From contig CM021317.1 of the NCBI GenBank assembly GCA_010645155.1, forward strand, positions 2,639,415 to 2,703,414: a stretch of 64,000 nucleotides of DNA, given 5' to 3'. Numbering within the stretch: position 1 is the stretch's first letter; every line of letters starts with the position of its first letter. Origin of the DNA: Tigriopus japonicus (lineage: Eukaryota; Arthropoda; Copepoda; Harpacticoida; Harpacticidae). Positions 35,383-49,186 of this stretch are shown in pieces. The notes below the pieces were generated by a model. The model was not told the origin of the DNA and ran no database searches. It worked only from the letters and a program-made list of their open reading frames with translations. The translations under genes and the position numbers were made by a program.

Positions 35383-38300
35383 GTCCTTCGAAATAGTATT
35401 TCCGTAAACACTACAAACAATCAAATGTGTTGCATTCTGATGGAAAACTGAAATCGGCTCGTTAATGATTGATTCTTTATCAAGCACTCCAGATTCATTT
35501 TATGGCACGAGAAGATTAAAATTTTGACGTACTTGTAACCCCAAGTTCATATTGTTAGATTGTTTCGAAGTTAAGTAATTAGTTGTTAATGTACCCCAAT
35601 CGATGGCTAGAGTCGAGCAATAAAAAGATTAAAATGCCATTTGAGCATCCGGCCGTAAAAATCATATTTGTCATAGACATTCACAGTCTAGAATCAAATT
35701 CTCTCAGCTTCTAAGAAATTTTGAAGCAATTTCGAGGAAGTCAAGGGTTTGGATCGAAAACAATTTTGATCAACCGAGGAGAAACATGATCGTGCTGGAT
35801 TAAATTGTCTCGCGAATGGATTTCCTTCCACAAAGGTTTGATCCATTCTGAATAAGTATGTTCCGTCAAATTTAGATAACGTCAAACTCTTAAATATCTT
35901 ATACAAATGGCTCATATTAAATTCATCATTTCTAATTCAAAGGAATTTACTCTGAAAAATACTCTTCTGAAATTTTCTTTGCCCCAAAGAGATACTCCTC
36001 TGCTCACAAAAAAATACTTTTCCGGCATTTCTGAACACACAACAACATACTCTTCTGGATTGTTTTAAAACAAAAAAGCGAGTTTATTTTTTTTATCTGT
36101 TCCGTACCACATTGAATTGAGAAGGCCAAGTTCGACATGAGATTCAGCTGAAAATTTTGAGTAGCAAAAACAAGCTATTTTTTTATTGCAAAGTTTTGTT
36201 ATTGATTCTTTTCAATATATTCTCACGACTGTTACTGACTTTCTAAACATTGTTTCACTTAGGTTAATATTAAGTTACATCAAATTTCAAGATTAAAATG
36301 ATATGTAAATCAGCAAGCAGGATATGAACAAGAGAACCAAACATGATGTATTATTGATGGTGACACGTTTTTAAGAACACACTTGTTCACAAATAGTTAA
36401 AACACTTTGATTGAAATACCATTCAAATGACATGGCAACCCATCAGAAAAAAGCCCTTAAGCAAATAAAAGATAACTAATATCAAATTTACCATGTAGAA
36501 ATATTGCTTCCTGTCCAGAAAGATTTGTTCTCGAAATAAAAATTATTATTATCATTAAAAATAGTATTAATACTTTTCCGTCATTATAAAATCGATGTTT
36601 CATGTTTAAGCATCTTTATTTTTGGTCGTCCTCATAATGACTCAAATACTTTTACAATATCAGAAAATATTTCCTTTGGATAAAAAAACTAGTGTAAAGC
36701 AGACCCGTTTTTCCCTTATGGAAAACAGAAACAAGATCAATCTTACACTCTCTATGACTTATGAAATGAAGATCACCCAAACTACAATCAATAAAAACCA
36801 CGTCAGCAGTGTTGTGCTCAGCACATCCTTTCGATTCATAATGTGTTGTGATTTGTAATTCCCCGACTAATCCCTACGTAATCAAGGATAGACGCATGTT
36901 TTTTTATCATCATCGTTTTATTTCATATGAAAAGCACAAAATATTATTGTACAAAAGTGTCAAAATTGCTCAGTAATAAGAAAAAGATCACGACTCAATT
37001 TGGAAGAGAATAGATAGAGACAGAAAGCAGGTTCTGCTTTGTTTTTTGATGTGTGAAGAGAGGACAGAGGCAAAAATATCAATTTGAGTTGCCCAGCCAT
37101 AGTAATGCCGATCGGCCATGTGCGCCAGTTTTATAAATATGAAATTTCTGAAGATGGTTTGACAGCTGATTTCATCAGTGGACAAACCACCTCCATTAGG
37201 AAAGGCGAGACCTTCTTGTTTTAAATCTGATTGGAAAGTGTGGAAAAATAATCCTTATCATTTGTTCAATAGAGAGTGAGTGCCATCTTTCTTGGCGGCG
37301 ATTTTGGTACGATTTTTTCAATTTTTGTCAGCGCTTTTTTCCATAAAGTTTGCTCCAGTTTCCGACCTGAACGTATTTGCTTTTGTTTCAGAATGTAAAA
37401 GAATAAATATGACTCAAAAATAGGATCATTTTTAGGAGAAAATCTCGGATTGGGAATTGACAAAATGGCTCAACCAGTCGGGGAATCAACTTGCCGTACA
37501 TAATAATCATGATAAAAAATAATAATACGTAAGTCAGTGCGGTCGAGCAGGCCTCTTTTAAGGAAAGGCTTGATGATATTTTGTTGAAATTGCACGTGTC
37601 TTTTTTTGTTATCAACAACTAAATTGAATTGCAAAAGTGGTTTGAAGGTTTGAGCAAAATTTGGAGTGCGCTTCTGGTTGTTGTTTTTGTCATCATAATT
37701 AATAGTTGTTTTATGTTGGTGGTGTGTTGTGTTTTGTTTGAAGTTATCGTTTGACGCAAATGAACTAAAACGCAGGGGCTCTTCATAATAGTGAGATCAA
37801 AGGAAATAATTATGCAGTCAATGTGCTATAAACAAACAAAAAAGAGAGCGTTTTTTGAGTATTCTTCTCCCTCTTTAAAACCCGAAATGGCGGGGAGAAT
37901 GAAACAAAAAATGGCGAGGAAATGAAATTTTGACAATCCAGCGTGGTGGTTATTTTTTTTTTTTCAAAAATAGTCTTTTGGGTTTCTCAAGCCTCGAAAG
38001 GGATGAGAAAGAGAGGTTGGGGCGTGTCTTTTTGAAGACTTTTGTCGCAATTAATTAATTAGTAATGTATGAGCTTTGGTTAAGCAGTGATTTCTGAGAG
38101 AACACATGATGAGACACTTGAGGGAGAGCTTCGCTTCAGTACACACAATCGTAAATATAGTCAGTGCTAAAAGAAGTGTGAGCCAATCGCACACACATCA
38201 AAACACACGCATAATACAAAAGGTGATGTGAAAGTACAAACTTACAAAAGAGAGAAGGTTTCACAGATGGAAGGAGGAGAGCAAAAGTGAGCTATAATAC

Positions 38301-39528
38301 AAAATTTTTGAGTCAACGATGCTCAGAAGGAGAAAAATGCATCGGGTGAATCTGGGAATCCATAGTTTGATAGATAGTATTGGTAGTCTCTTATCGAAAA
38401 GAGTATAAAAGTAGAAAATGTTTCAAGTTGATCCACTTTCGTTCATTCGATTGCTTGTTTGTTTGTTTTTGGACGCAAAACACCGGGTTGCTAAGTTCAC
38501 GACGACATGGGTTGAAAGAGTGGTTCATGGCCGGCAGATATGGTTTTGGGTGGTTACGATCAACATTTGAAGACAAACACACACGCACAAATCGGAAGAT
38601 CATTTCGAAGAAAACGGGGGTGGTCAAATGATGAGGTGAATCTCAGTTTCCATTGTGTTTTGTGTTGTGATCTGAATGCATGGCAGTGTATTCGAGCAGG
38701 TTTTCTGTGGATCATGACATGAGCATCATCCATGAGCTGTCATCATAAGTCCGAAATGAATTATGCTGGGGTGGTTGAGATCAAAATGAGCGGATATGTG
38801 CAGAAATCGAGATCCATCAAGAGGAGGAGGAGGAGGAAGAAGAGTACTAGTACAACTGAATGAATTGAAATGTACACAACGAGAAGAGGGATTGGAGAAT
38901 GGAAGAAAAAAAAGAAGTGCAATTTTGGGCCAGTTGCATTGTTGCTGAAGGTTTCTTTTCGTGGCGATGCACATTATTCATTGGTTGGGTGACCCAGATA
39001 TGCGAGGGAAAAAGATAAATAAATCATGATGGCACATATACTAGTACGTCAAAAAATAACGAACGAAACAGACAATTTGCATTAGGTTTAATCTGAACAA
39101 AGTTCTGAACTGATTCTAGGATGATGGAGGACTCAGAATTTATGGGGGAGAGGGGAAAGGATAACGGGGAGAGATCAGTGGTTGCTCTGGCGAGATCAAT
39201 TGTAAGCCGAAAAGGTGGAGACCCCCAAGAGACTTCTTTGTTGGTCGTAATACGTTTCATTGACATAGGTTGTATGTAATAACTACAATTAGAGGGAGGC
39301 GGAAAAAAGGAGACAGAAACCGAGAAAGAAAGGGAGAGCGATTGTAATGATAGTAAAGGGGTGGCTCTGGCACAGCATTGGCATGTCTGAGGTTTCGCTC
39401 TCTGGGATCCTTATTGCTTGACCACTTTGTTTTGATTTTGGCTTGATTAGATTGAGAAAAAAAGTCGTGCATCATCAGACACTCTTTGTACGAGGCTTTT
39501 TGAAGACCATTTTGGCACTGACCCACCA
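35383..39528. other. Intergenic, no supported gene
   Basis: AT-rich, with short frames on both strands lacking conserved features. Near 36100-36170 there is another fragment of the dispersed repeat seen at 30930-31060. Should include the promoter of the second transporter module and the 3-prime UTR of the BTB-zinc finger gene. Confidence 0.45.
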
Positions 39529-41715
39529 CTAGCGATAGATGGCATTTTCCTGCTGAGCGGGACCATTGGTCGTGTTTTGCTGCTGATTGAGTAAAGCCCG
39601 CGCATGACGATCCGGACACTTTTTCTCGTGGCCGATCTTGTTGTAGTTCGTACGGAAACGACGCCCACAGAAACGGCACGGATAGGGCTTCTCGCCTGAA
39701 ATAGATGAATATCTTAGCTAAAGGTTTCATTTTTTTCCTGCTTTTTTGCAACTTACCCGTGTGAATCCGCATATGCCTGTTCCAAGTAGATCGATCGTAC
39801 AAGGTTTTGCCGCAGATCGGACACTCCTTGCGCTCTTTGGGATTTCCCATGCCGGCTGAAGCCACTTTTTGCATGTAGTAGTAAAGCTGAAGCTAAAAAA
39901 CAAGATACCAGTTTTTAATCACAAATCGTGGTCGGCTCATTTTCTGTTAACTGTAGAGCAAGTCAGATTAACAGCCTTCTAGTGCACTCTAAATTCAGTG
40001 CAATACCTTGATTTTGGTATTCTGGAAGTGAATGAGTTTGATTTCTACTTACGTTGGCGACGGCAGCAGCCTGACTGATGTCAACACCGCCTGTGGCACC
40101 GCCACTCGCACTATTGGTGGGATTACTTTGGCCATTTGTTCCAGTAGATCGACCTGAGGAAAGAGCCGTGGACACGGACACTGGTGGTGCCGAAGAGGCA
40201 GCCACTGAAGAGGACGACGGGGAAGAGACATTGGTGGAGGATGAGGGCAAGAGCGATGCCAGGGTCGAAGCCGGAAGACCAGAAGTGCCATGGGCCTGAA
40301 AAACAAAACAATTCATAGTTGAACTCTCTAGAACAAAATCAATGTTCAATGGGGTTCTTGCTTACCTGAGCAGCTGCTAGAAGGGCATTCATGGAACTCA
40401 TCGGATCACTCGGATCCAATGCTGAAGAAGGCATCCCCGCGGCTTGAGCGGCAGCCAGAAGGGCAGCATTACTCGCTGCGGCCGCCGCAGCAGCCGCGGT
40501 GGAACTTGGTCGGGATCGATTTCGAGGCGGTGGGTTCATTGGAGATCGTCGATGATGCGTGCTCAAATCCGTGCCATTGTTGCCGTTGTAACTGAGACGA
40601 TCCAAGTCTTTGATTCGGAGGTCGCCAGGTCCGTGATCGGCTGGCACCATTTCATTGGACGAGGACGCAGCCGCGGCAATTTTGCTCGTGAGATTGTCCG
40701 GATGTCGGGCACTGTCCAACCAAGACGACGAATGAGCCGGACCCAAGCCGTTGCCTTGAGAATAAGATGAGCTCGAGGGTTGAGAGATGGGTTGGATTTC
40801 GAGCTGACCGTGCAGTCGGGATCGGACATCGTCGATGTTGAAGTCGTTGCCTTCTCGAGATTCGACGTCGCAACTCGTTGTTGAAGCCCCGTCGTGAATG
40901 TCGGAAGGGGCTCGTTTAATCGGCGAACCGTCCACACTCGTGAGACCTTCCGCTTCTCGTCGACGTTCCAACTCGACCAATCCGCGAATTTGAAGACTGC
41001 GAGCCGTTCGCAAAAGGCCTTGGAGGTCTTCTTGAGGACAAGACACCTCTCCTCGGTACATGTACATGAGTAGGAGCTTCATGTACCGATAGCTGACATC
41101 TTTCAACACCACGATGGGGTGTTTGCACGGATTTCGGAGGAACAGGCTGCGGAAGTAAGGCGAACACACGGACAAGACGAGCTTGTGAGCGGGAAAGCTA
41201 TGCTCCCCGCACGATAAGGTCACGTCGACCAAATGCTCATTATGACACAGGTCTTCGGCGCCTTCGAAAAAGCTTCGATGGTGGTCATCCCACTTAAGAA
41301 GGAGCTCTTCGATGGTGTCGTCACTCTCGGACTTGATGTCCGTGTGATGCAAATGATGGCCATGAAGCGGCGGAGGCGGTGTCTGATGGTGGAGTGAATG
41401 ATGATGAGGATGATTGCTATTAGGAACTGAATCGGCTAGACTCGAGTAAGGCGGTTCTCGACCGCCATTGCTACTGCTGCCCAACGAACCGGGCGGAACC
41501 AGCGACACTGACGGAGGCAAATGCGGCGTGGATGAGGTACTTTGGGGCGTGGCCGGGGTTGAGTTGGGCCTGGAATTGGAATCGGCGGGATTCACAGCCA
41601 AAGGCGAACGCGATCGATGATGCAACGACGCGTGATGAGAATGAGCGCCCAACGGGACTGGAGACGCCGAGGCCTCCATGGGATAGTCCTCACGATTACT
41701 ACTGCTAGTATTCAT
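39529..41715 (-). CDS. BTB-zinc finger transcription factor (Ttk/Abrupt class)
   Basis: Nuclear DNA-binding regulator. Exons 40366-41715, 40053-40295, 39757-39892 and 39529-39695 join in phase for 631 residues. The N-terminal 135 residues are His/Ser/Pro-rich. The BTB domain is about 138-250: LLLKWDDHHRSFFEGAEDL, then VDVTLSCGEHSFPAHKLVLS and CSPYFRSLFLRNPCKHPIV; the NPCxHPIV and YRGEV patches resemble Abrupt and Tramtrack. A low-complexity linker contains a run of eight alanines. Two zinc fingers end the protein: C555/C558/H571/H575 and C583/C586/H599/C603, joined by a canonical HTGEKPY linker and split by the last intron at the Gly. The second finger is C2HC. The protein ends 20-odd residues later. 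Orthology to a named fly gene is not claimed. Confidence 0.9.
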
Positions 41716-44700
41716 GGTGCGGGTGCAAATTTCACGGGCACGGACTGATTAATGCACACAAAAGAAAGGATCCAATCCGAACATGAAGCACAGCCTGCAA
41801 TCCGTCGGATAAGAATAGTTGGGATGAGGATGAGGGTGATTGGGGGAATGCTTTGTTTGATATGCGCCCAATGGGACAACAACTAATGAGGAAACGAGAT
41901 CAAGACGTGTGAAAGCAAAGTGGATCAACCAATGGTCCAAATTCGTAGGGGTGTGGGTGCGGCGTGAGTGCAGATCTTGCTTGGGGTGGACCCTCCCTAC
42001 ATGGTGCACCGGCTCCTCACTTCAGACAACGACTGCAACAAGAGAATCAAACAACACATTCAGATCAGCCAGGGGGAATTTTCGAATGACTCATGGGGAA
42101 TATGAGGATTCCCTCCATCGACCTTGTGGCCTTCCAACCTACCTGATCTCACAAACCTAGTCCTACTTCTACAATCGACTACATCAAAATATGGAGTGAG
42201 GAGGCATTTTTTGTCGCTCTATATATGTGAGTGTGTATGTAATAAGAAGTATGCCTCTCCCGTACTTCTCCCCCCTTTTTGGTTGTTGGACTTGCTTCCT
42301 TCCTCTCCTCCCTCTCTTTTTTTGGTCGTTTCTTTTTTCCTCCCTTCGTTCGTTCGTCCGTTCGACAATCCCCGACTTTTAACGCGCGCCTCGAGACAAA
42401 GCCTTTAACGATTCACAAAAAGGCATGACCTCTTTTAAGGACAAATCAGGCCTGTTAGGGGCCGAAAGCCCGCCAGGGAAACCCTCAAGGGGTGTGACCT
42501 GACCCTGGACCCGACCCCTGAACTATCTTAAAGCCCGTGGACCTCGTTTGTCGGGGTGAAAATAGTCCGGAAATATGCGTGAACCCGTCTTACCTTTGGT
42601 GTGTTTTGGCGTGGAGGCGTCTGATCTCCTCCGTCTATTTCTCTCCACTGCAGCATTGACGACGCCGCTCAACAAAGCGAGGGCGAGGAGGCTCAAGGGG
42701 CCAGAGGCCGGCGAGCGCGCTCACTTGGACTCACCCCCTCAAACACCGGCCTCAATCGCAACGCACTTCAATCACACACAAGCTAAAGCACGCACGATGG
42801 GCTGTTGAAGCGAGCTGTTCACCCTCTGGATGGATAGGCCGATATGCCTGGTGATGACGCCGGTTACGATTTGCAGCCACAAAGGATAGTAGTAGTTGAA
42901 GTGGTAGTAGTATTTGGAGTAGAGGCAGGCCCAAAGGAGTTTTGTGGTGGTGTTGAAGCTCGTAGTAGTTTTTATTAGAGATGGCCGAAATTCGAGGGTT
43001 GTTGTGGCTGCTGTTGTATGCCTTCGAATAGGCCAGCTACGATTACAGCTGCGACGTAGAGAGGGTGACTTTCACATGATAGAAAATGTGTTTTTGAAGG
43101 TTTCTACAAGGAGATTTTGGATGAGGAAAAAATAAAATTTTCCAATTGACCAAAATATATTTTCTGTTCATAATGACTCTAGATATAACAATGAAATGAC
43201 TATTGACCAACAATATTCTTGCATTCAGCCTTAACAATATGTGTTTTATAAAGTGTTTGAGCATCAAAATAATTCTATGTTGGAACAATATTTGCTCTCA
43301 AAGTCACTTCTCAGGCAATAATTAACAAAACATAGTGTACACCCAACTTCAACTGAAGGTGTGTTGTTAGGCAGTGTTTTTATCCCTTTTCAGCGTCTCC
43401 AAGTATTGGAGCAAGGGGTCCTACTTTTGCCCTTTGTACATGAAGCCATCTTCCGCAACATCCGGATTTACTTCATTTTCAGCTCATTACAAACATTAAA
43501 ATTAATCTCAAAGGCCAGCAATTAAGCCATAACCAAATTTGTTCACCTCCTTGCCTGAGCATCTCCCCATTCAATTATCAATTGCAGTGCTAAAACAAAA
43601 ATATGCCCTCTCCCTGAGACAGCAGCGTCTTTGTTGTTGTTCTTGGATAGGACGTTGATGCGTTGGTCCTCTTTAGCTGATGAACATGCGCCAGCAAAAT
43701 GTTCCAATCGCGCTTCTCTGGAAAAGCGAGCATGGAACTAACACCAAAGGAGAGGGAGGGTTGTTTTGGGGAGAACAGAGCAAGATTCAGGGGAAGCTTG
43801 GGCCAGAAGTCCTGGCAGGATTGCAATGCCCTCTTGTGCCTCCTCCTTGTGCAGGACAGCGCCTACTTAAGCTGCTCAGAGTGAGTAGAATGCTGACTAG
43901 AGAAGAGGAGAGGCCGAGAAAAACGAGACATGGACATAAGCAGGCCGAGAGCAGACACGAAATTTCAGCCCTCGCCATGGGCACACAGCTAGAGGATGAA
44001 GAAGAAAGAAGAAGCCACGCTAGATAGATTTGTTGTGGATTCATGGAGAGGGTGCCTCTGAGGGTGCCTCCTTGTGTGAGTACACTTATCTTCAATGACT
44101 GGCTGGCTAGTTGTGTGTACTGTATGTACAGTATGCAGACACTGAAAGACGGCCCACAGGAGAAAACCAGACTGCTCAAAGGAATGAAGGGGAGACATAC
44201 AGCTTCCAAAGAAATCTGCTGAGGGGAGGGGGTGAAGAAAAAAATAGTGTATTGTTGCAAATCTGACCAAGTCTAATTATAGTATGAAAGGAAAATTGCT
44301 TTACACTTACTAGAAAACTTGAGATAACATAATAGCTGGCCTCTGTTAGCAAATGAAATGTTTCTCCACCCAATTCATAATATGGGTATGTTACATTGAT
44401 CGTCAGCAACATTTGTTCAGAATTTTGTTTCAAGTTCATCTTACTAGCTGGAAACCAAGTGTGTACTTTACAGTTTTCACCCCTTGTCTGAATCACCCAT
44501 AGTCCATGTGGTATTGAGGGTAAGTAGGCAAACACCCCAATTCAGGTCTGACTTTCTTAGCTTATTGTTCCGTCTCCTTGTCCCTCCCCAACAGACAATC
44601 TTCAAAGAGCTCCTCCCTGTGACCGAGCTCGTCCCCTGAAAAGAGAAACTCTCCTTGTCTCGGTCTCGATTCTTTCGAACCTCTCCACACTTACTTCATG

Positions 44701-47700
44701 AGAACGAAACGAACGAACGAACCTAGTACCTACTTGCTCTTTCTTTTCCCTTCACCCTCTCTCAGTAGTGGGCCTAGTGAGGTTGAACTTGCCCTCTTCA
44801 GCGTCTCCTCCTTCATTGGCATTGCCCCATCGAGTCATCAGGACAGCTGGACACCGGCCCAACTCAGACTAAAGCTTCGAGTTCTTGGCCCGACGAGTGC
44901 AAGCTAAACATAGATTCATCGATGGATGTTGGTGGGTCGCCGATGAAACGTGTTGGGCCGCCGCTCATCATCGGACCAAGGCCTGGTCTTCCACAAAACT
45001 ACCCTGATGAATGGAGTACCTCCAAAATTGAGAAGGGGAGGGAAAGAAACCAAACCTTCTTTCTGAGAGCGCTCGTTGGGAAACTTAAAGAAAGAAAGAA
45101 ACTACGGACTTGGGGGCCGCCTGTTCTGAAGACTGTTGTTAAGCAGCCAGGGGGATGGGATAGCAGCAGGGGGTTGATCGTTTAAAATACGGTCGACAAG
45201 GAAGACTCGAGGAGGAGTAAGGACCTCCATCGCGCGCATCCACGTGATTGACCATAGAGGAAATGGGGTCCTTGTCAAAGGTGCATAGGTGGCCAAAAGG
45301 GAAAAAAAAGTTCAAATATTTCTATACAATAATTATAGTAACAACTTATAAGTACTGTTTAAACGAAGAGAAGTTTGGAAAAGCTGCAGACAAAATATTG
45401 GACGAACCAAGTTGACAAATGTGTCCTCTGATGGTGAATGGTAGTTACGTCAAATTGTATTAACTTATCACAAGCATATTTAGTTTCATGATCTTTTTCA
45501 TGAAAGTTTTATTTATTTTGACCAACGAGTTGGAAATGTATTGATAAGTGCACAAATATGGTCTTGGCGATCGTCTGGGCGCGGTGAAAAATTTAGGCGC
45601 AAAACCTCTTCTTATGCTGTAAGCACTCGAGTTAGGTTAACGCTTCACAAATGCACCCCACTTCCTGTCTTGAACAATCTAGGTTATACCCGAAATTCGT
45701 TAAATCCGTCAAGGGTTCACCAAGCTCCAACTCCCCACATGGACGTGTTTCAGGCTTTATTTCAGGCCAATGAAAGGAGGAAAAAACCCCTCCAAGATCT
45801 CGTTGATTATTTCAATGCTATACCTACTAGTCCCTCAGTTCATCCTCCATTTACCGAGCTTCAAGTCTTTGTGCTGATGAATTTCTTTGTCCTAAAAATA
45901 CGCTTCTTATCAGCGTCCACGACTCCCAACTCAAAACCCGGTCACTTTAATTTCTATTTATGATCCATCGAGTCGTAGGCAGCCAAGCAATTTAGCATAA
46001 ATGCAATCAGTTTCTTTGTTTGCATTGGACGAGTGTTGTGTCTTCCCCCTTAAAAACGTGTTTAGATAGGCATGGAGTCTAGTAGGCCTTCTGACAAAGA
46101 ACAAGCTCCAGTCTCGACGAGTCTCTACCACCAGATCTGGCACCACCGTCGTCTATGGCTTCTAACATGTACTACGAAGCTGTCGATCTCGGATTTTTTT
46201 TCCAACCCTTTCGTTACCGACGACTGAAAAACCTGGCTTCCTTCCTTCTTTTGCGGCCAAGGCCAAGTGCCGTCTGAACGGCCTGACAAAGGAGCTCTTT
46301 TTCCTGTGGGCCGACGGCAGCTGCATCCAATCCATGTGGCCAAAAGGGGGTGAAAAAGTGGAAACAAGGGGGATCCAATATCCACTCTGTGTTCATGTTT
46401 GCAGAACACCGACCGACGGACCAAATACCTCAAACGTTCAAGTGAAAATGAACATTGACCCATTCCTTGGCATTTGAAATAGGAGGAGGAAAACGTTCCG
46501 GGAAAATGGATTGAGACTGCAGAAGAAAGGATTATGATTGGATGGTTTACCATTACTATAAATAAATTAAAATGGAGATACCTTCCACATGGGAACATGT
46601 TTATTCAAAGAAATAGGCTCAAACAGTGTCAAGGCTTACGTTCTGAACAAAAAATGTCTCTACCCTGAAGCGTCGAGTCCATTTCTTGTGCCTGGAACCA
46701 CCATGTTCCACCCTCGAAACTGCCAGAAGCTGTTTGGTTAGACAAAGAGGCCCCGATGCGTACACAGTACAGCTTTTCGACGAGAACGCACACCTCGCTG
46801 CATGCAGGCAAAACCGATCGATTCTTTGCGAGGAACAACTTTGTTTCTCTGTTCCCTCGTGGAGGGGAAAAGGAACTCTGCCCTTTGTGTAGGGGAGGAG
46901 ACACAAAGGGCCAAAACTTGGGAAGATCGATCCCTTCTCCAAAACTCAAAGCCTCGACTGGATGAGAGACTAAGGGATCTCCTGTTATATCCACGTTTTT
47001 CCCTGAGTGGCACAGGGAACATTTTGCCATATTCAAGGAAGCTAACGAGGGATGGAGACGATTTCTTTTGTTAGGCCTTTACCGAATTATTTGTTATTGG
47101 TTTTTGTATTAGAAAGTTCTTAAGAAGCCAGGAGATCGAATTCTTTGTGGTTACGTTCAGGCGTGTGTGTTTTTTTGTTTGAACAAGGAAAGGTCAATTC
47201 GTTACTTGTTCGGTTAAATTGGTTTACAAAGATTTATTACTAGGTGAGTTGTTAGGGACACCACAAGGAAATAAGTCGTATTGGAATTTTTTTTAAAGCA
47301 CTATAAAAAAGACTTTCTTTAATGCGGTGTTCTTTACGGAGTCACAAGAATATTCGGTGACGTCCTCAACAGCAAATCTACGGTCTTCAATCGGAGATTT
47401 ACAAGATTTGAAGAAACACATAATTTAAAAACGAACAGCCTCAAGATATAGAATTGTTGACCTCGTTCGAGGTTGCATTATGCAAAGGCTCATTAGATAA
47501 GATTTTCTTTGTTCGTTTCAACTACTGACAGAACTGGATGTATTTTTTTCTTTAAAAACAACTGTCATCTGTTAAGAGCAGCATTCATATTTGAAACAGA
47601 TTTGGATCATTTGTTTTTTTGCTGTTGTTGCATGTGCAATTCACTAATCATATTAACCAATTTCCTCTAAGCAAATCATGTTAGTTATGGGAGAATTTGG

Positions 47701-49184
47701 GTCGGATTGTGGGTGCTAGGGTCTGGGGTTTGAATCTCGCCTAACCTGCTAAGCCAAACAAGTCACGATACTATCTATGGTTTCATAAACAGCGCCAAGT
47801 TTGGTGTCAGACTGGTTCTTAGTCTGTTATAGTGATTTAAAACCTTACAGTTTAATGGAGAAAATCTGCAGATGAGGATGGTAATTTGGGCCCGCTCTCG
47901 CATATCAGTTGAAGTGTTCTGAATGTTAGGCAGCCTTTTCTAGACAATAGAATGAGAGCAATCATCCTCGAATGCAATACGGGTCATATTGAATGCACGA
48001 TCATCCGTGGATACAAAATGTATGCATTGAATATACAATCAATATGCATTATTCGAGTGACCAACCGAAAATCATTGTAAAAAGTGCGCAAAGTGCTTCA
48101 ACGCGATCTCGAAACCTTCTCAAATCGTGTCTAGTTTTTGCGTTCTTTTGTTACCCCCGGGAGATGGGTAGGGGCAGCGGAATTTTGAAGAAGAGAATTT
48201 TTTTAGTAAAAGATGGATAGACTATGATTTCAAACACTTTTGAACAATTGACAAAGTTAATTTATGTACTCATATTTATGTTTTTGGAGCTTGTCACAAA
48301 ACTAAGGAAAGTAAAAAGAAAATATTTACCGAAAGCGCTTTCTATCCATCACTACCGTTATCACTGAACCAAAAAACTTCGGTTTTCATTGGTTTATCAA
48401 TGCTTATAAAAATTATTCCATTTTAGTGGATTAATCCTTAATCCGAATTTCCAAATATAGATTAATCCGGGAAGCCCTAGCCATCTATCATTCAATGGAG
48501 TCATTTCTTTAAAAGTAGGCATTTTAAAAACACAAGTTTAGTATGATTTTGAACATGCTTTACATTTTGCTTGTTTAAGGTCCATCCACAGATGGCTAAG
48601 CTGACAGAAAATCAATTGTACTTCCCAAGGTTTAAAAACTTTGAACATTTTCTCAATTTCTAGCTACATTTAAAAAAACAGGAGTCTAAGAATTTAGATC
48701 CAACTTCAAATTTAAAAGGCCTTATTGATCAGGAAACTCAAAATGAGTTCACTAATCAACATTGTTAATCCTTTACACAATCAAGAGACTTGTTTTTATT
48801 TATTTCTCCTCGACATCTCAAAAATACCTTTTTAGTGAGTTCAGTAGTAAATCAGTAATAAGAATGACTTGCATTTGCCAAAATGAGCCGAGCAACTCAG
48901 CACAGCCTATGGTCTTGTTTTACGGCTGGCGGTATGATTTAAAACACTCACTTGAGCAACCTTTGTGCATGTCCGATAGAACTCTCCATCCAACGATGAC
49001 GTTTGCCCTCCATAGATTGGAGAGTCAATTAGTCCGTTCAAGCGCACCCTCCCTACTAAGCCAGTCCCAGTGCATCGGTCGGCACTTGTCGATACGGCAA
49101 GCTTGCATATCAAGCATACACAAGCATACAGTAAATACAAGTGGCCCATTTGATCCGAGCAGTTTTCTGCCTTGAGTGAGAGTC
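41716..49184. other. Long region between divergent genes, no supported gene
   Basis: Separates the BTB-zinc finger gene (minus) from the PDXDC1-like gene (plus). The stretches at about 43590-44270 and 46125-47075 show overlapping open frames in several phases on both strands, which is what GC-richer stop-poor DNA gives by chance. At 45541-45963 a 140-codon plus-strand frame has no motif or splice context. A MITE end (gaaagcgctttctatccatcacta) lies at 48331-48354. Probably contains 5-prime leader exons and control DNA for the developmental BTB factor. Confidence 0.4.
48331..48354. mobile_element. Remnant end of the TAGTGATGGAC hAT MITE
   Basis: Reads gaaagcgctttctatcc then atcacta, one terminal repeat of the MITE family found at 3748 and 21704. 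The rest of the element is not recognisable. Confidence 0.45.
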
Positions 49185-49186
49185 CG

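Noticed and set aside
43590..44270. Overlapping frames up to 157 codons
   Set aside because: Open in several phases at once, Ser/Leu-rich or basic, no domain and no splice support; chance openness of GC-richer DNA.
45541..45963. 140-codon plus-strand frame
   Set aside because: No family features; only a short stretch (MDVFQALFQANERRKK) looks protein-like, and there are no matching exons nearby.
46125..47075. Seven overlapping frames on both strands, up to 157 codons
   Set aside because: Same reason: no single frame stands out and none has a recognisable motif.
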